Part shown: in pieces, positions 9,144-20,300 of the stretch
How the letters are laid out: the number at the start of each line of letters is the position of its first letter
Numbering within the stretch: position 1 is the stretch's first letter
From: Bailinhaonella thermotolerans
GTDB lineage: Bacteria > Actinomycetota > Actinomycetes > Streptosporangiales > Streptosporangiaceae
NCBI RefSeq assembly: GCF_003594875.1
Contig: NZ_QZEY01000002.1
Span: 372,001-436,000 of the forward strand
Direction: 5' to 3'
Length of the DNA stretch: 64,000 bases
Position numbers and translations under genes: made by a program
The notes under the pieces: generated by a model
What the model was told of the DNA's origin: nothing
What the model saw: the letters and a program-made list of their open reading frames with translations, nothing else
Database searches by the model: none

Positions 9144-10367
9144 TCACGTCCCGGGGCGCACCGCGCGCAGGGCGGGCGGGATGTCGCGGCGGCGGACCAC
9201 CAGCAGCGCCACCCCGAGCACCAGGTAGAGCCAGGACAGGATCATCCGGATCCGCTCGTCGGGGAACGCGAACTGCGCGGCGAACAGCACCAGCAGCATG
9301 ATCGCCTCCCGCCACCGGAACCGCAGGTCCAGCAGCACGCCCAGGGCCAGCACCGTCTGCGCCGCGGTGAGGAACACCTCCTCGACCTGCCGGTGGTCCA
9401 GCGGCAGCGCCCAGCCTCCCCCGCCCGCGGCGTACGCCACCGGCATCGTGCCGATGAGCAGCGTCCACTGGTTGACCTTGCTGGACAGCAGCGCCCCGAG
9501 CGCGTCGTCCCCGCGCAGCCGCCAGGCGTACACGCAGGCCACGATCAGCTCGGGCGCCTCCGAGGCGAGCGGGGCGAGCCACTGCACGAGCAGGAACCGG
9601 TCGATGCCCAGCTCGCCGCCGGCCTCGACGAGCCCCTCGGCGAACGGCTCGGCCGAGGCGAACACCACGATCGCCCCGCCCAGGAACAGCAGGACGGTGG
9701 TGAGGCGGCGGGGCGCGCGGCGCAGGCGGGCGAGCCGCGCGGGCACGCCCACCAGCTCCTCCGCGTGGGCCTGCCCGCGTGAGACCCGCCACAGATAGGC
9801 CAGGTAGACGGCGATCAGGACGATCGAGGCGTACCAGGCGATCTCCCGGGCGAGCGGGAGGACGAACACGAACAGCGCGGCGATCATCAGGAAGCCCAGC
9901 TCGACCCGCCGGTGCGGCGCGAGCGTCACGTCCCGCTCCGGCCCCCTGGGGCGTCCCCGCCGGCGCGCGGCCAGGGCGAACACGAGCGCCACGAGGGGCC
10001 AGCCGATGCCGATGAGCAGCCGGTTCGCGCCGGTCATGTTCGCGGCGGCGTAGGCGGCGAACTCGGGCCTGCTCCCGGCCTGATAGGCGAAGTAGAGGTC
10101 CACGGCGTACTCGGGCAGCACCGCGATCAGCGCCAGCAGCGCCAGCGCCAGCGCGCCGGAGATGTCCTCCCGCGCCACCTCCGCCGCCCACATGAGCAGG
10201 ACCGCGGCGGCGACCACCCCGATCCCGAAGACCAGCATCGCGGCGACGGGCGTCAGGTGGACGCCCCCCGCGCGGAACGCCACGGCGGGCACGGCGAACA
10301 GCGCCACCAGCACGATCCGCGTGATCGCGACCCGCCTGCTCGGCTCGGCTACGGCTCCCCCGCCCAT
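9144..10367 (-). CDS. Sodium/calcium exchanger-type membrane transporter
   Basis: This protein of about 407 residues has ten or eleven membrane helices and two homologous halves, as in the Ca2+:cation antiporter superfamily. The alpha-repeat signatures are recognisable as LIAVLPEYAVDLYFA in the first half and PLASEAPELIVACVYAWR in the second; each carries the acidic residue that coordinates the cation. Two ATGs lie six bases apart. The inner one (10367) has a GGGGGG ribosome site at proper spacing, so I use it. The transported ion cannot be told from sequence. Confidence 0.85.
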   Translation of the reverse strand: MGGGAVAEPSRRVAITRIVLVALFAVPAVAFRAGGVHLTPVAAMLVFGIGVVAAAVLLMWAAEVAREDISGALALALLALIAVLPEYAVDLYFAYQAGSRPEFAAYAAANMTGANRLLIGIGWPLVALVFALAARRRGRPRGPERDVTLAPHRRVELGFLMIAALFVFVLPLAREIAWYASIVLIAVYLAYLWRVSRGQAHAEELVGVPARLARLRRAPRRLTTVLLFLGGAIVVFASAEPFAEGLVEAGGELGIDRFLLVQWLAPLASEAPELIVACVYAWRLRGDDALGALLSSKVNQWTLLIGTMPVAYAAGGGGWALPLDHRQVEEVFLTAAQTVLALGVLLDLRFRWREAIMLLVLFAAQFAFPDERIRMILSWLYLVLGVALLVVRRRDIPPALRAVRPGT

Positions 10368-10500
10368 GCGCATCCCCCCGTCCGATGATGCCACAGCGTG
10401 CCCGATCGACTCCTTTGGGTCACATTCCAGGCCCGGCTTCCGCCGCAAACTGAGCAAGCGTACGCTTGGGTCGCACGACGGCAGCGCGGGAGGGACGGCG

Positions 10501-11970
10501 ATGGGCGAGACCATCAGCGAGTACCGGAATCTGATCGGCGGCGAGCTGCTGGCCGCGGCCTCGGGCCGCACGCTCGACTCGGTGAACCCGGCGACCGGCC
10601 GGGTCTGGGCGCGGATCCCGGCGAGCGGGCCGGCCGACGCCGAGGCGGCGGTCGCGGCGGCGCGCGCGGCGTTCCCCGCCTGGTCCGCGATGCCCGCGCT
10701 GGGCCGCGCCGGCCACCTGCGCAAGGTGGCCCGGATCTTCACCGAGCACGCGGAGGAGCTGGCGCGCGTCGAGACCCGCGACAACGGCCGCATCCTGCGC
10801 GACACGCTCAAGAAGGACCTCCCGGGCATGACGTACCTCTGGGAGCTGGCCGCGGGCCAGGTCCTGGACGCGGTCAAGGGCGACAGCGTCATCCTGGGCC
10901 CGTCCAGCATGGGCTTCACCCGGCGCGAGCCGTACGGCGTGGTGGTGTGCGTGATCCCGTGGAACTCGCCGATCTCGACGTTCTCCGGCAAGGCCGCGCA
11001 CGCGCTGGCGGCGGGGAACACGGTGATCCTCAAGCCGGCCGAGCAGGCCTCGGTCTCGATGCTGCGGCTGGCCGAACTGCTGGCCGACGTGCTGCCGCCG
11101 GGGGTGCTCAACATCGTCAGCGGGCTCGGCGAGGAGGTCGGCGACGCGCTCGTGCGCCACCCCGGCGTGGACAAGGTGTCCCTCACCGGCTCCACCGAGA
11201 CCGCGCGGGTGATCACGCGGGCCGGCGCCGACGCGCTGAAGCCGATGACGTTCGAGCTGGGCGGCAAGTCCCCCAACATCGTCTTCGCCGACGCCGACCT
11301 GGACGCCGCGGCGCAGGGCCTGACCGTGAACTCGATCTTCACGGGGAACGCCGGGCAGGTCTGCGTGGCCGGGTCCCGCATCCTGATCCAGCGCCCGGTC
11401 TGGGACGAGACGCTGGAGCGCGTCCGGGCGATCGCCGGGCACATCCGCCTGGGCGACCCGCTGGACCTGGCGACGACCATGGGCCCGATCGTCTCGCCGG
11501 GGCAGTACGACCGGGTCACGGGCTACCTGGAGATCGCCGAGAAGGAGGGCGCCGAGCGGGTCTTCGGCGGCAGGCACGGCGCGGACGCCCTCGGCGGGGG
11601 GCCCGGCGCGGCCGAGTTCGCGGGCGGCTACTGGGTCGAGCCCACGCTCTACACGACCACCGACAACTCGCTGCGGATCTGCCAGGAGGAGATCTTCGGC
11701 CCGGTCGCGGTCGCGATCCCCTTCGACACCGACGACGAGGCCCTGGCGATCGCCAACGACTCGCGGTACGGCCTGGCCGCCGGCGTGTGGACCCGCGACC
11801 TCGCCCGCGCGCACCGCTTCGTCCGCGACCTGCACACGGGCAACGTGTGGGTCAACACCTTCCGCCAGATGCCCCCGGGCCTGCCCTTCGGCGGCGTCAA
11901 GGACAGCGGCTACGGCAACGACTCCCTCCTCTCCTACACCCGGGAGAAGACCGCGATCATCCAGCTCTGA
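10501..11970 (+). CDS. Aldehyde dehydrogenase family protein
   Basis: This 489-residue NAD(P)-dependent aldehyde dehydrogenase oxidises an aldehyde to the acid in the cytosol. Typical motifs are present: VIPWNSPISTF, the cofactor loop SLTGSTETAR, the general-base region FELGGKSPNIVF, the catalytic cysteine in NAGQVCVAGSR, and the late EEIFGPVA and PFGGVKDSGYG. The length is standard. GGGAGGG just before 10501 supports the ATG. It precedes the acyl-CoA dehydrogenase gene by about 100 bases on the same strand and could share a catabolic role with it. The substrate is unknown. Confidence 0.93.
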   Translation: MGETISEYRNLIGGELLAAASGRTLDSVNPATGRVWARIPASGPADAEAAVAAARAAFPAWSAMPALGRAGHLRKVARIFTEHAEELARVETRDNGRILRDTLKKDLPGMTYLWELAAGQVLDAVKGDSVILGPSSMGFTRREPYGVVVCVIPWNSPISTFSGKAAHALAAGNTVILKPAEQASVSMLRLAELLADVLPPGVLNIVSGLGEEVGDALVRHPGVDKVSLTGSTETARVITRAGADALKPMTFELGGKSPNIVFADADLDAAAQGLTVNSIFTGNAGQVCVAGSRILIQRPVWDETLERVRAIAGHIRLGDPLDLATTMGPIVSPGQYDRVTGYLEIAEKEGAERVFGGRHGADALGGGPGAAEFAGGYWVEPTLYTTTDNSLRICQEEIFGPVAVAIPFDTDDEALAIANDSRYGLAAGVWTRDLARAHRFVRDLHTGNVWVNTFRQMPPGLPFGGVKDSGYGNDSLLSYTREKTAIIQL

Positions 11971-12074
11971 CCCGCCGGCCCCCTCCGGCCCATCCCGCGG
12001 GTCCCCCGGAACGCCCGGCGTACGGCGCGGCCGGGGGCTGGCGGGCAAACCGAATGGCGTTCTAGGGTGCGGCC

Positions 12075-14318
12075 ATGGGCATCGGACTGACTGAGGAGCA
12101 CGAGGCGCTGGCCGCCTCCGTGCGGGGGTTCGCCGAGCGGCACGGGACGGCCGGGGCGGCGCGCGCGCTCGCCGCGCGGCTGCTGGAGGATCCGGGGGCC
12201 GCCCCCGGCGCGCGGCCCGCCGGGCGGGCGGTGGAGGGCGACCGGCCGGGGTTCTGGGACGCGCTCGCCGCCCAGGGGCTGCTGGGCCTGCACCTGGGCG
12301 AGGAGCACGGCGGGCAGGGGTACGGGCTGCTGGAGGCGGCCGTCGCGCTGGAGGCGCTGGGGCTGGCGCCGGGGCCGTACCTGCCGACCCTGCTGGCTTC
12401 GGCGGTGATCGCCCGCTCCGGCGCCAGCCTGGACCTGCTGCCCGGGCTCGCGGACGGTTCGCTGACCGGGGCCGTGGCCCTGTCCGGCGGGCTCGCGGCC
12501 GGGGACGGGAGGGTCACCGGGCGGCTGGACGCGGTGCTCGGGGCGAGCGGGGCGGACGTCCTCGTGGTCCCGCTGGACACCGGCGGGTGGGCGGTGCTCG
12601 ACGCCGCCGCCGTGACCGTGGAGCCGCTCCCGGCGATCGACCTGACCCGGGGCCTGGCCGCCGTGTCCGCCGACGGCGCGCCCGTGCGCGCCGCGCTCGG
12701 CGCTCCCCCGGTCCGCGAGCTGGCCGCCGTCCTGTTCGGGGCCGAGGCGTGCGGGATCGCCGCGTGGGGAGTGGACACCGCCGCGGCCTACGCCAGGACG
12801 CGCGAGCAGTTCGGCCGCCCCATCGGCCAGTTCCAGGGGGTCAAGCACAAGTGCGCCGCCGCGCTGGTGGCCCTCGAACACGCCCGGGCCGCCGTCTGGG
12901 ACGCCGCCCGCGCGCTCGACGCCGCCGCCCCGCCCGCCCGGCCCCGCGACGGCGCGCCGGCCGGACCAGGGGACCCGGCCGGGGACGGGGCCCTGCCGCC
13001 GGGGACCGCGCTCGCGGCCTCGGTCGCCGGGCTGCTCGCGCCGGACGCGGCGGTGCGGTGCACGGCGGACGCGCACCAGGTGCTGGGCGGGATCGGGTAC
13101 ACCTTCGAGCACGACGCGCACCTGCACTACCGGCGCGCGCTGGCGCTGCGGGCGCTGCTCGGCGGGGAGCACGCCGGGGACGTCATCGGGCGGGCGCTGG
13201 AGGGCGACCTGCGGGCGCTGGAGCTGGACCTGCCCGCCGGGGCCGCGGCGCGGCGCGAGGAGATCCGGGCCGAGGTGGCGGCGATCGCGGCCCTGGACCC
13301 CCTCACGCGCGTGGCGCGGCTGGCCGACGGCGGCTGGGTGATGCCGCACCTGCCCGAGCCGTGGGGGCGCGGGGCCTCGCCGCTGGACCAGGTGCTCATC
13401 CACCAGGAGCTGCGCGCGGCCGGGGTCCGCCCGCCGTTCCTGGCGATCGGCGCGTGGGTGGTGCCGTCCCTCGTGGCGCACGGCTCGCGCGAGCAGCAGG
13501 AGCGGTTCCTGCCGAAGACGTTCCGCGGCGAGATCCTGTGGTGCCAACTCTTCAGCGAGCCCGGGGCGGGCTCGGACCTGGCCTCGCTCACGACGAAGGC
13601 GGTGCGGGCCGAGGGCGGCTGGCGGCTGACCGGCCAGAAGGTCTGGAACTCCCTCGCCCGCGAGGCGCAGTGGGCGATCTGCCTGGCCCGCACGGACCCG
13701 GACGCGCCCAAGCACGACGGGATCACGTACTTCCTCGTGGACATGTCCTCACCGGGCCTGGACGTCCGCCCGCTGCGCGAGATCACCGGCGAGGCGATCT
13801 TCAACGAGGTGTTCCTCGACGACGTCTTCGTGCCCGACGACTGCGTGGTCGGCGCGGTGAACGGCGGCTGGCGGGTCGCCCGCGACACCCTGTCCAGCGA
13901 GCGCGTCGCCCTCGGCGACTCCTGGGGCCCCGGCACCCGGTACACCGACATGCTCGACCTCCTGCGGAAGCTCGGCGGGGCCCGCCCCGCCCGGCTCGAG
14001 GAGGCCGGCCGCCTCTACGCCGAGGGCCAGGCCATCGACGCCCTCGGGCTACGCGTGACCCTCAGGCAGCTCGCCGGCACCGACCCCGGCACGTCGGCCA
14101 GCGTCCGCAAGCTCCTCGGCATGCGCCACTCCCAGGCCATCGCCGAGTTCTGCTGGTCCCTGTGCGGCGAGTCGGGCGCGTCCACGGCCGACGGCCCCGC
14201 GGCGTACTGGGCCAGGATGATCCTGGCGACCCGCGCCTTCACCATCGGCGGCGGCACCACGGAGATCCAGCTCAACATCATCGCCGAACGCCTCCTCGGC
14301 CTCCCCCGCGACCCCTGA
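12075..14318 (+). CDS. Fused double acyl-CoA dehydrogenase
   Basis: This 747-residue protein consists of two acyl-CoA dehydrogenase units in tandem. The first (about 1-360) has a degenerate middle domain but a good C-terminal helix bundle with YARTREQFGRPIGQFQGVKH. The second (about 385-747) has the complete set: FSEPGAGSDLASL, GWRLTGQKVWNS, NEVFLDDVFVP and the C-terminal IGGGTTEIQLNIIAERLLG. This head-to-tail form is known in mycobacterial FadE proteins of similar length. It probably oxidises a steroid side chain or a long or branched acyl-CoA, with FAD. A Pro/Ala/Gly-rich linker lies near residues 285-315. Confidence 0.92.
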   Translation: MGIGLTEEHEALAASVRGFAERHGTAGAARALAARLLEDPGAAPGARPAGRAVEGDRPGFWDALAAQGLLGLHLGEEHGGQGYGLLEAAVALEALGLAPGPYLPTLLASAVIARSGASLDLLPGLADGSLTGAVALSGGLAAGDGRVTGRLDAVLGASGADVLVVPLDTGGWAVLDAAAVTVEPLPAIDLTRGLAAVSADGAPVRAALGAPPVRELAAVLFGAEACGIAAWGVDTAAAYARTREQFGRPIGQFQGVKHKCAAALVALEHARAAVWDAARALDAAAPPARPRDGAPAGPGDPAGDGALPPGTALAASVAGLLAPDAAVRCTADAHQVLGGIGYTFEHDAHLHYRRALALRALLGGEHAGDVIGRALEGDLRALELDLPAGAAARREEIRAEVAAIAALDPLTRVARLADGGWVMPHLPEPWGRGASPLDQVLIHQELRAAGVRPPFLAIGAWVVPSLVAHGSREQQERFLPKTFRGEILWCQLFSEPGAGSDLASLTTKAVRAEGGWRLTGQKVWNSLAREAQWAICLARTDPDAPKHDGITYFLVDMSSPGLDVRPLREITGEAIFNEVFLDDVFVPDDCVVGAVNGGWRVARDTLSSERVALGDSWGPGTRYTDMLDLLRKLGGARPARLEEAGRLYAEGQAIDALGLRVTLRQLAGTDPGTSASVRKLLGMRHSQAIAEFCWSLCGESGASTADGPAAYWARMILATRAFTIGGGTTEIQLNIIAERLLGLPRDP

Positions 14319-14325
14319 CCCCGAT

Positions 14326-14344
14326 CCGCCCGGAGACCGGGCGG
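14326..14344. terminator. Hairpin between fadE-like gene and RHS1
   Basis: CCGCCCGG and CCGGGCGG pair perfectly around a three-base loop, seven bases after the acyl-CoA dehydrogenase stop. It is the only structure in the 71-base gap between the convergent genes. Confidence 0.5.
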
Positions 14345-14389
14345 GCGGCTTCGCACCGCCTCGCCCGATCCGGCCGGACTCAGAGATCG

Positions 14390-17300
14390 CTATGACCATC
14401 CATCGCTTTCAGCGCCCATGCCCATGCCCAGGCCGACCTCGAGGCCCCACCAGTAGCCGCCCTTCTTGGTCTTGCCGTTCACGAAGCAGCCGCCGCCTAT
14501 GAAGAAGTAGCAGACGCCGGTTGTCGCTTCGATGTCATCCTTGCTACTGACCCCAACGTGCAAGCCGGTTGTGTAGGCGGCGTAAGCGGTCGATTTGAGC
14601 TTGGCCTTGATCGACTCCGGCTTCTTCTCCTCGTAGATCTTCGGCTCGTCCCACTTCCGCCCTATGCCCCCCTCGCCATCCCCGTCGAACTCCCCGTCGT
14701 TCGTTACGTTGAAGCACAAGTAGATGCAGGCCTTTGTCCTGCTGAACAGGCGCGTGGGAGGCGGGTCCACGCACCCGCCCGGGGGACAGTAGCGCACGCC
14801 CTTGCGCGAGCAGACCTTGAAGCAGAACATCGGGTGGTCCTCGTCGTACTTCTGCTTGCGCGCCCGATCCGCCTCGCCGCGGCCGACTTCGGACTTGTTC
14901 TTCTTCTGCTGTTCCTCGCGAAGGTCCCGCGTGTACTTCTTCTTGGCCTTCTTGGCCTCGTCCCTGCCGACGTTGGACTTGTTCCTCTTCTGCTGCGCCT
15001 CGCGGCGCTCCTGATCCCTTATCCGATTCTTCTTCGCCGCCTCGGCCTTCTTCGCCCGCTCCTTCATCTTCTTGGCGGCCCTGGCGATATCGGCGTTGCT
15101 GCCCTCGCATTCACGGTGGTTGGAGCACTTCTTGGCCTTGAGGCCGTCGGGGTCAGCCTTGGTGATCGGGCTGTTCTCGGAGTACGCGTAGCCGTTCATC
15201 GTCTGCGGGTCGTTCACGTCGATGAGCGGGTCCACCGAGATGAACCGCCCGTTCTCGGGGTCGTACTCGCGGGCGCCCAGGTGGGTGAGCCCGGTCGGAT
15301 CCTTCGTTCCGCCGACGAAGCCGCGCTCGCCCGGCCAGTCGGGCGGCTCCGCGCCGCGCGGCCCGCCGAACGGCAGGCTGCGCCGTACCGTGGCCTTCAG
15401 TCCCTCGGCCTCGATCGCCGCCTGCGCGGTGCCCTGGTGATCTGAGGCCAGCCAGGTCAGCGTGCTCCCGCCGGGCCGCCCGGTGCGCACGGCCACCGTC
15501 ACGCCGCTGTGCCCGTAGTAGCGGGTGCCGGTGACGGCCCCGTCCTTGAGCTGGAGTTCGGTGTCGCCGAGGAACAGGGTGGTGCCGGTGGGGTTCCGCC
15601 GGATGAGGCGGTTGCCGTCGGCGTCGTAGACGTAGGACTCGGTCTGGCCCTCCTTGGTCACGCTCGACAGGTGGCCCTCGGAGTCCCACGTCATGGCCTG
15701 CTCGACGCCCTTGACCACGCGCTTGACGGTGTTGCCGTCGCTGTCGTACCCGAAGGTGTCGGTATGGCCGCCGCCGGGCCCGGTGGTGACCACCGAGCGC
15801 AGGGTGTGCGGCTGGGCCTGCCCGGCGGCGGGGTAGGCGTAGGTGCGGATGGTGTCGCCGGCGGCCGCGTGCTGGACCTCCTTGGTGCGGTTGCCGGTCT
15901 TGTCGTACTCGTAGCTGTGCCAGTACGGCGCCGGGCCGCCCAGGGTGTCCGCGGACCGCGGGTCCTCGCACTGCCCGGCGGGGGTCCAGGCCTCGGTCAG
16001 CCGCCGCAGGTGGTCGTAGGCGTAGCACTGGACGTCCGCCGCCGCGTCGTCCGCGACCCGCACCACGTTCCCGGCGGGGTCGTAGTCGAGACGCACGTCC
16101 GCGACCGTCATCGGGACACTGTCCTTCTCGGTCAGCAGCCGCGTGAGCCGCGCGGTCGCCTCGTCGTACTCGAACTGCCGCAGGACGCCGCGGCCCTGCT
16201 CGCCGAGGTACAGGCGGCCCAGCTCTCCCACGTTGGTGTACTCGGTTTCCGACACGTACCGCCCGAGCTGGGAGCCGAGCGTCATGGGCAGGCCGTTCTC
16301 CGGGTCGTACGCCGTCTGCAGCGTCTCGGCGGGCAGTCCGCCCACCGCCGGCAGCTTCCGCTTGACGACCTGGCCGATCGCGTCGTACTCGAAGGTCGTC
16401 TCGTACGTCCCCTGGAGCGCGCCCTCCGCAGCGGGAATGACCACGCGGTTGCCGGTGGGACGGCCCGCCGCGTCCACGCCCATGATCTCGGAGCGGTAGG
16501 CGTGGCCGCCGGCGTACCTCGTGGAGGAGGTGAGGCCGCCCTTGCTGACCGTGTCGTAGACGCGCTCGGTCAGCTTGGGCCCCGTCGCCGAGCCCTCGTG
16601 GGTCGCCGTCTCCCGGCCCAGGGCGTCGTAGGCGTGGAAGATGGTCTTGCCCCGGGAGTCGGTCGCGGACACCACCCGGCCGAGGTCGTCGAAGACGCTC
16701 GTGCTGGTCCCGGTGTCCGGGTCCTCGACGCGGATCCGGCGCCCGCGCAGGTCGTAGCCGTAGCGCCAGACGTTGCCCGCCGGGTCGGTGACACTCGCCA
16801 GATCGCCGGCCTTGGTGTAGGCGTACTTCGTCGCGTCGTGGTCCCCGCTCGGCGCGTTCCCGTGGAACTGCCGCCGCTCGACCGTCCGCCCGTGCGCGTC
16901 GAAGATCTCCATCTCGGGCGTGTCCCCGTCCGGCGGGTCCACGGCCGTCCAGTCGCCGCCGTACGACGTCGTGGTCCGCCACTTCTCGGTTCCGCGTGAC
17001 CGCAGGATCTCGGCCGTCTCCCGGCCCTCCGCGTCGTACTCATAGACGGTCTGCGAGGGGACCATGTCGTCGTCCGCCAGCCACAGGCTCGCCGACGGCG
17101 CGGAGGACTCCTCGTAGTACCCGGCGTTCGTCCTCGCCAGGCGGCCGTGGGAGTCGTAGAAGGTGTCGGTGACGATCCGGCGGCCGTCGGGTGAGGGTGT
17201 CTGGGTCTGCCGCTGCCGCAGGAAGCCGTCCATCAGCGAGTACGACGACACGTACGAGGAGCCGGTGCCCAGCAGGGACTTGGTCCGCACGGCCGACGGC

Positions 17301-20300
17301 GCCGTGTTCTTGACGGCGTACTCGTATTCCAGGTTCGGGGTCGCGGGATGCGCGGCCTTCGACCGGCCGGGCAGCCAGACGCGGGTGAGCCGGCCCAGCG
17401 CGTCGTACTCCTGCTCGGTGACCAGCGAGTTGGCGTCGGTGGTCTTGACCGGGACCCCGCGCAGCGGATCCGCGACCGTGGTCGCGCTGTGCCCGAGCGC
17501 GTTGGTGACGGTCCGCGAGATCACCGGGCCGCCGGTCTCCGGGACGTACGACGTCGTCGCCTTGTGGTCCTCGGCGTCGTACGACTCGATCGCCCGGCCG
17601 TGCTCGTCGAGGACGGCGCGGCCGAGGGTGACGTACCGGGGGCCGTTCGCGTCCCAGGAGGCGACCTGCTCGGTCTTGGTGACGTCGCCGCGGGTGGGCG
17701 CCGCGCCCCACGCCTGGCCGTCGTAGTGGTAGCGCCGTCCCGACAGCAGGTCCTTCGGATACGACGGAGTGGTCCCGCAGGGCACCGAGACCTCGGTGAC
17801 CTCGGACTCGGCGTCGACGATCCACCGGGCCTCGTTGCGGGTGTAGGCGATCGTGGTGCAGGTGTCGTCCTCCGGCGTGGAGGTGTCGCCCAGATCGTGC
17901 ACCTGGTCGAGCAGGCCGTAGGAGTCGAATCGGTTGCGCGTCTCGGTCACGCGGACCCTGCCGTCGCCGAGCGCGGTGTACGTCGTCTCGACCTTCTCCT
18001 CGGACAGCCACGCCTGCAGTTCGGGCCCGCCGTCGGGCCGGGGGCGGCGCGCCGTCATCTTGAGCAGCACGGGCTCGGAGATGGTCTTGCTGGTCCAGTT
18101 CAGCCCGTTGTACTCGATCGTCTCCCGGGCGAAGCCGCGCAGAACCGGGCTGTCGGCCAGCTCCCGGCCCTCCGAGTCGCGGACGCGCACGGTCTTGGCG
18201 CCGCCACCGGACTTGAGGTCGCCGTCCATGCCCCGGAAGAACACCTGCTCGGTCACGGTCTGCGGGCCCTTGGCGGGATCGCCGGTCTTGACCCTGACCT
18301 TGGCGAAGCCGCGCCACTGCCCCCAGGTCTTGTACCGCTCGGGGACGAGCTCGGCATCGTCCCTGTGCCAGGCGGCGCCCGGGATGTCCTGGTCGCCGAA
18401 GTACTCGTACTGGGTGATCCGCCGGCCGTTGCCGCCCACCAGGTCGTCCTCGGTCACCTGGGTGACCACGGGCTTCTGCCACCAGCCCAGCTCGGGCGCG
18501 GGCGCGCCCTCGGGGGTCCAGTACGCCGGGTAGCACCGCTTGGTGTTGGCGTCCGGGGCGGGCCTGGGCGTCCCGGCCTCGCATTCGAGCGAGTAGGTGA
18601 CGTGGGTGCGGCCTCCGGCCTCGTTGTAGATGGCGGACAGACGTCGTTTGTTCAGCGCGACGCGGTACTGGTCCCCGCCGCCGACGCGGTTGGCGATCGT
18701 CGTGCCGTCGAAGCGGACCGGCGGAAGCGACATCGGAGAGCCGCCGCTGTGGCCTGTCTTCGCGATGGAGTCGAGCCACAGCCCGGCCCCGCTGGCGTCA
18801 CCGGGATCCGGGAAGGAGTGGGTGAGGGTCCAGGAGTCCACGTCGCGGTACTCGCCGCCGGAGCGCACCTGAGTGGTGATCCTCGCCAGCCGTTTCTCGG
18901 TCCAGAAGGTGGGTGAATTGATCGCACACGACGCGGACCCGCAGTGCTGGTCCCACGGCGTGTCGGGCCAGTCCTGCGGTATCGCCTGGGTGCAGGCGCT
19001 GTTCTTGACGCAACGGCCCTCGGTGGTGAAGAGGACACGGGCCGGCGCGGCGCCGCCGTACACCTGCTCGTGGCGCTGGCCGTACTCGATGCGGGCCACC
19101 TGGCCGCCCCGGATGTACGGCGTGACCGCGGTGCCGCCGCGCGCGTAGTGGTTGGTCTGCCTGTCGTAGTAGACCGACATGACGTCGCCGTGCGGGTCCA
19201 GCACGTAGTCGAGGGACCAGCGGTACGCCTGCTGGCACCATCCGGGGCTGTGGCACGGCTCGCCGGGGTTGTTGCCGTAGACGGGGACGGTCCAGGCCGA
19301 GTTCGTCTCCGGCTTGCCGGTCGTCCAGCCGGGCAGCCGGTTGAGGCCGAAGTGGTACTGGGTGCCATCGGGCGAGGTCAGCTTCCAGTGCTCGCCCTTG
19401 TCCCCCGTGCCGCCGTCGTCGCCATTGGCCGCGCCGGTCAGCAGCTCGACGCGCCAGCCGTCGTCCTCCTCCACCCGCCACTTCGACGGGTCGGCGGCGT
19501 CGCGGACCAGCTCACCGGCCATGCCGGGCAGGACGATGTGGGCGTTCCAGGTCGCCCAGCATTGGTCGCCGGAGTTCGGGACTCCGTCCTCCTTGCACGG
19601 CTTGTACGAGCGCTCGATGAACCCGGGCTGGTAGTCGAAACCCTCGCCGACCCAGGACGGCTGGTTGTTTGTCGCCGCGACCCGTCCGTCCACGGAGCCG
19701 GAGGAGTAGGAGAGGTCGATCCCGGGCCCGATCCCGGGCAGGTCGGGGGTGCCGATCGGGTAGCTCCAGGTGAAGTCGCCCGACTGGGTGCCCACCTGCC
19801 AGGTGGCGGACGGCGACAGCGAGGTCGGCTGGTAGCTCCCCGCGGAGCCGCTCGACGCCGCGGTGACCGCGAACAGGCCGCCGGTGGACACGTTCGCGGT
19901 GAGCCTGCCCGCCTTGACGTCGTTCGCGCTCAGCACGGTGGTGCGCCGCGCGCACCCCGCCGCGCCGGGGTTGGTCAGCGCGCACTCGGGGAGCTGGGTG
20001 ACGGTGAGCCTGGTCGCCCAGTCACCGCCGTAGGCGTGCCGGTAGCCGGAATAGTCGATCTCGACGGGCACCTTCTGGACTGAAGGGGCGCGGCTCGGGG
20101 CGACGGAATCGGCCCCGCCGACGCGGAACAGCACCCCTCGCACGCCGGCCCGCTCGGTGGCCGCGCGGTCGAGGACGTCGACAGCGGTCGCGCGGGCGGG
20201 GTTCGCGCCGCGCACGGCCGTCTGCGCCGCGCCCGGTCCGGGCCAGTTGACCGCGGGCCGTGCCCGTACGGCCACGGCCGCCTCGGGATCGGCGGGCAGG

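Noticed and set aside
9144-11519. A long cation-exchanger gene starting at 11519
   Set aside because: The extra N-terminal sequence is antisense to the aldehyde dehydrogenase. The helices begin after the ATG at 10367, which has a ribosome site.
14319-14389. An immunity gene for the RHS1 tip
   Set aside because: Only 71 bases lie between the RHS1 stop and the convergent acyl-CoA dehydrogenase stop, and they form a hairpin.
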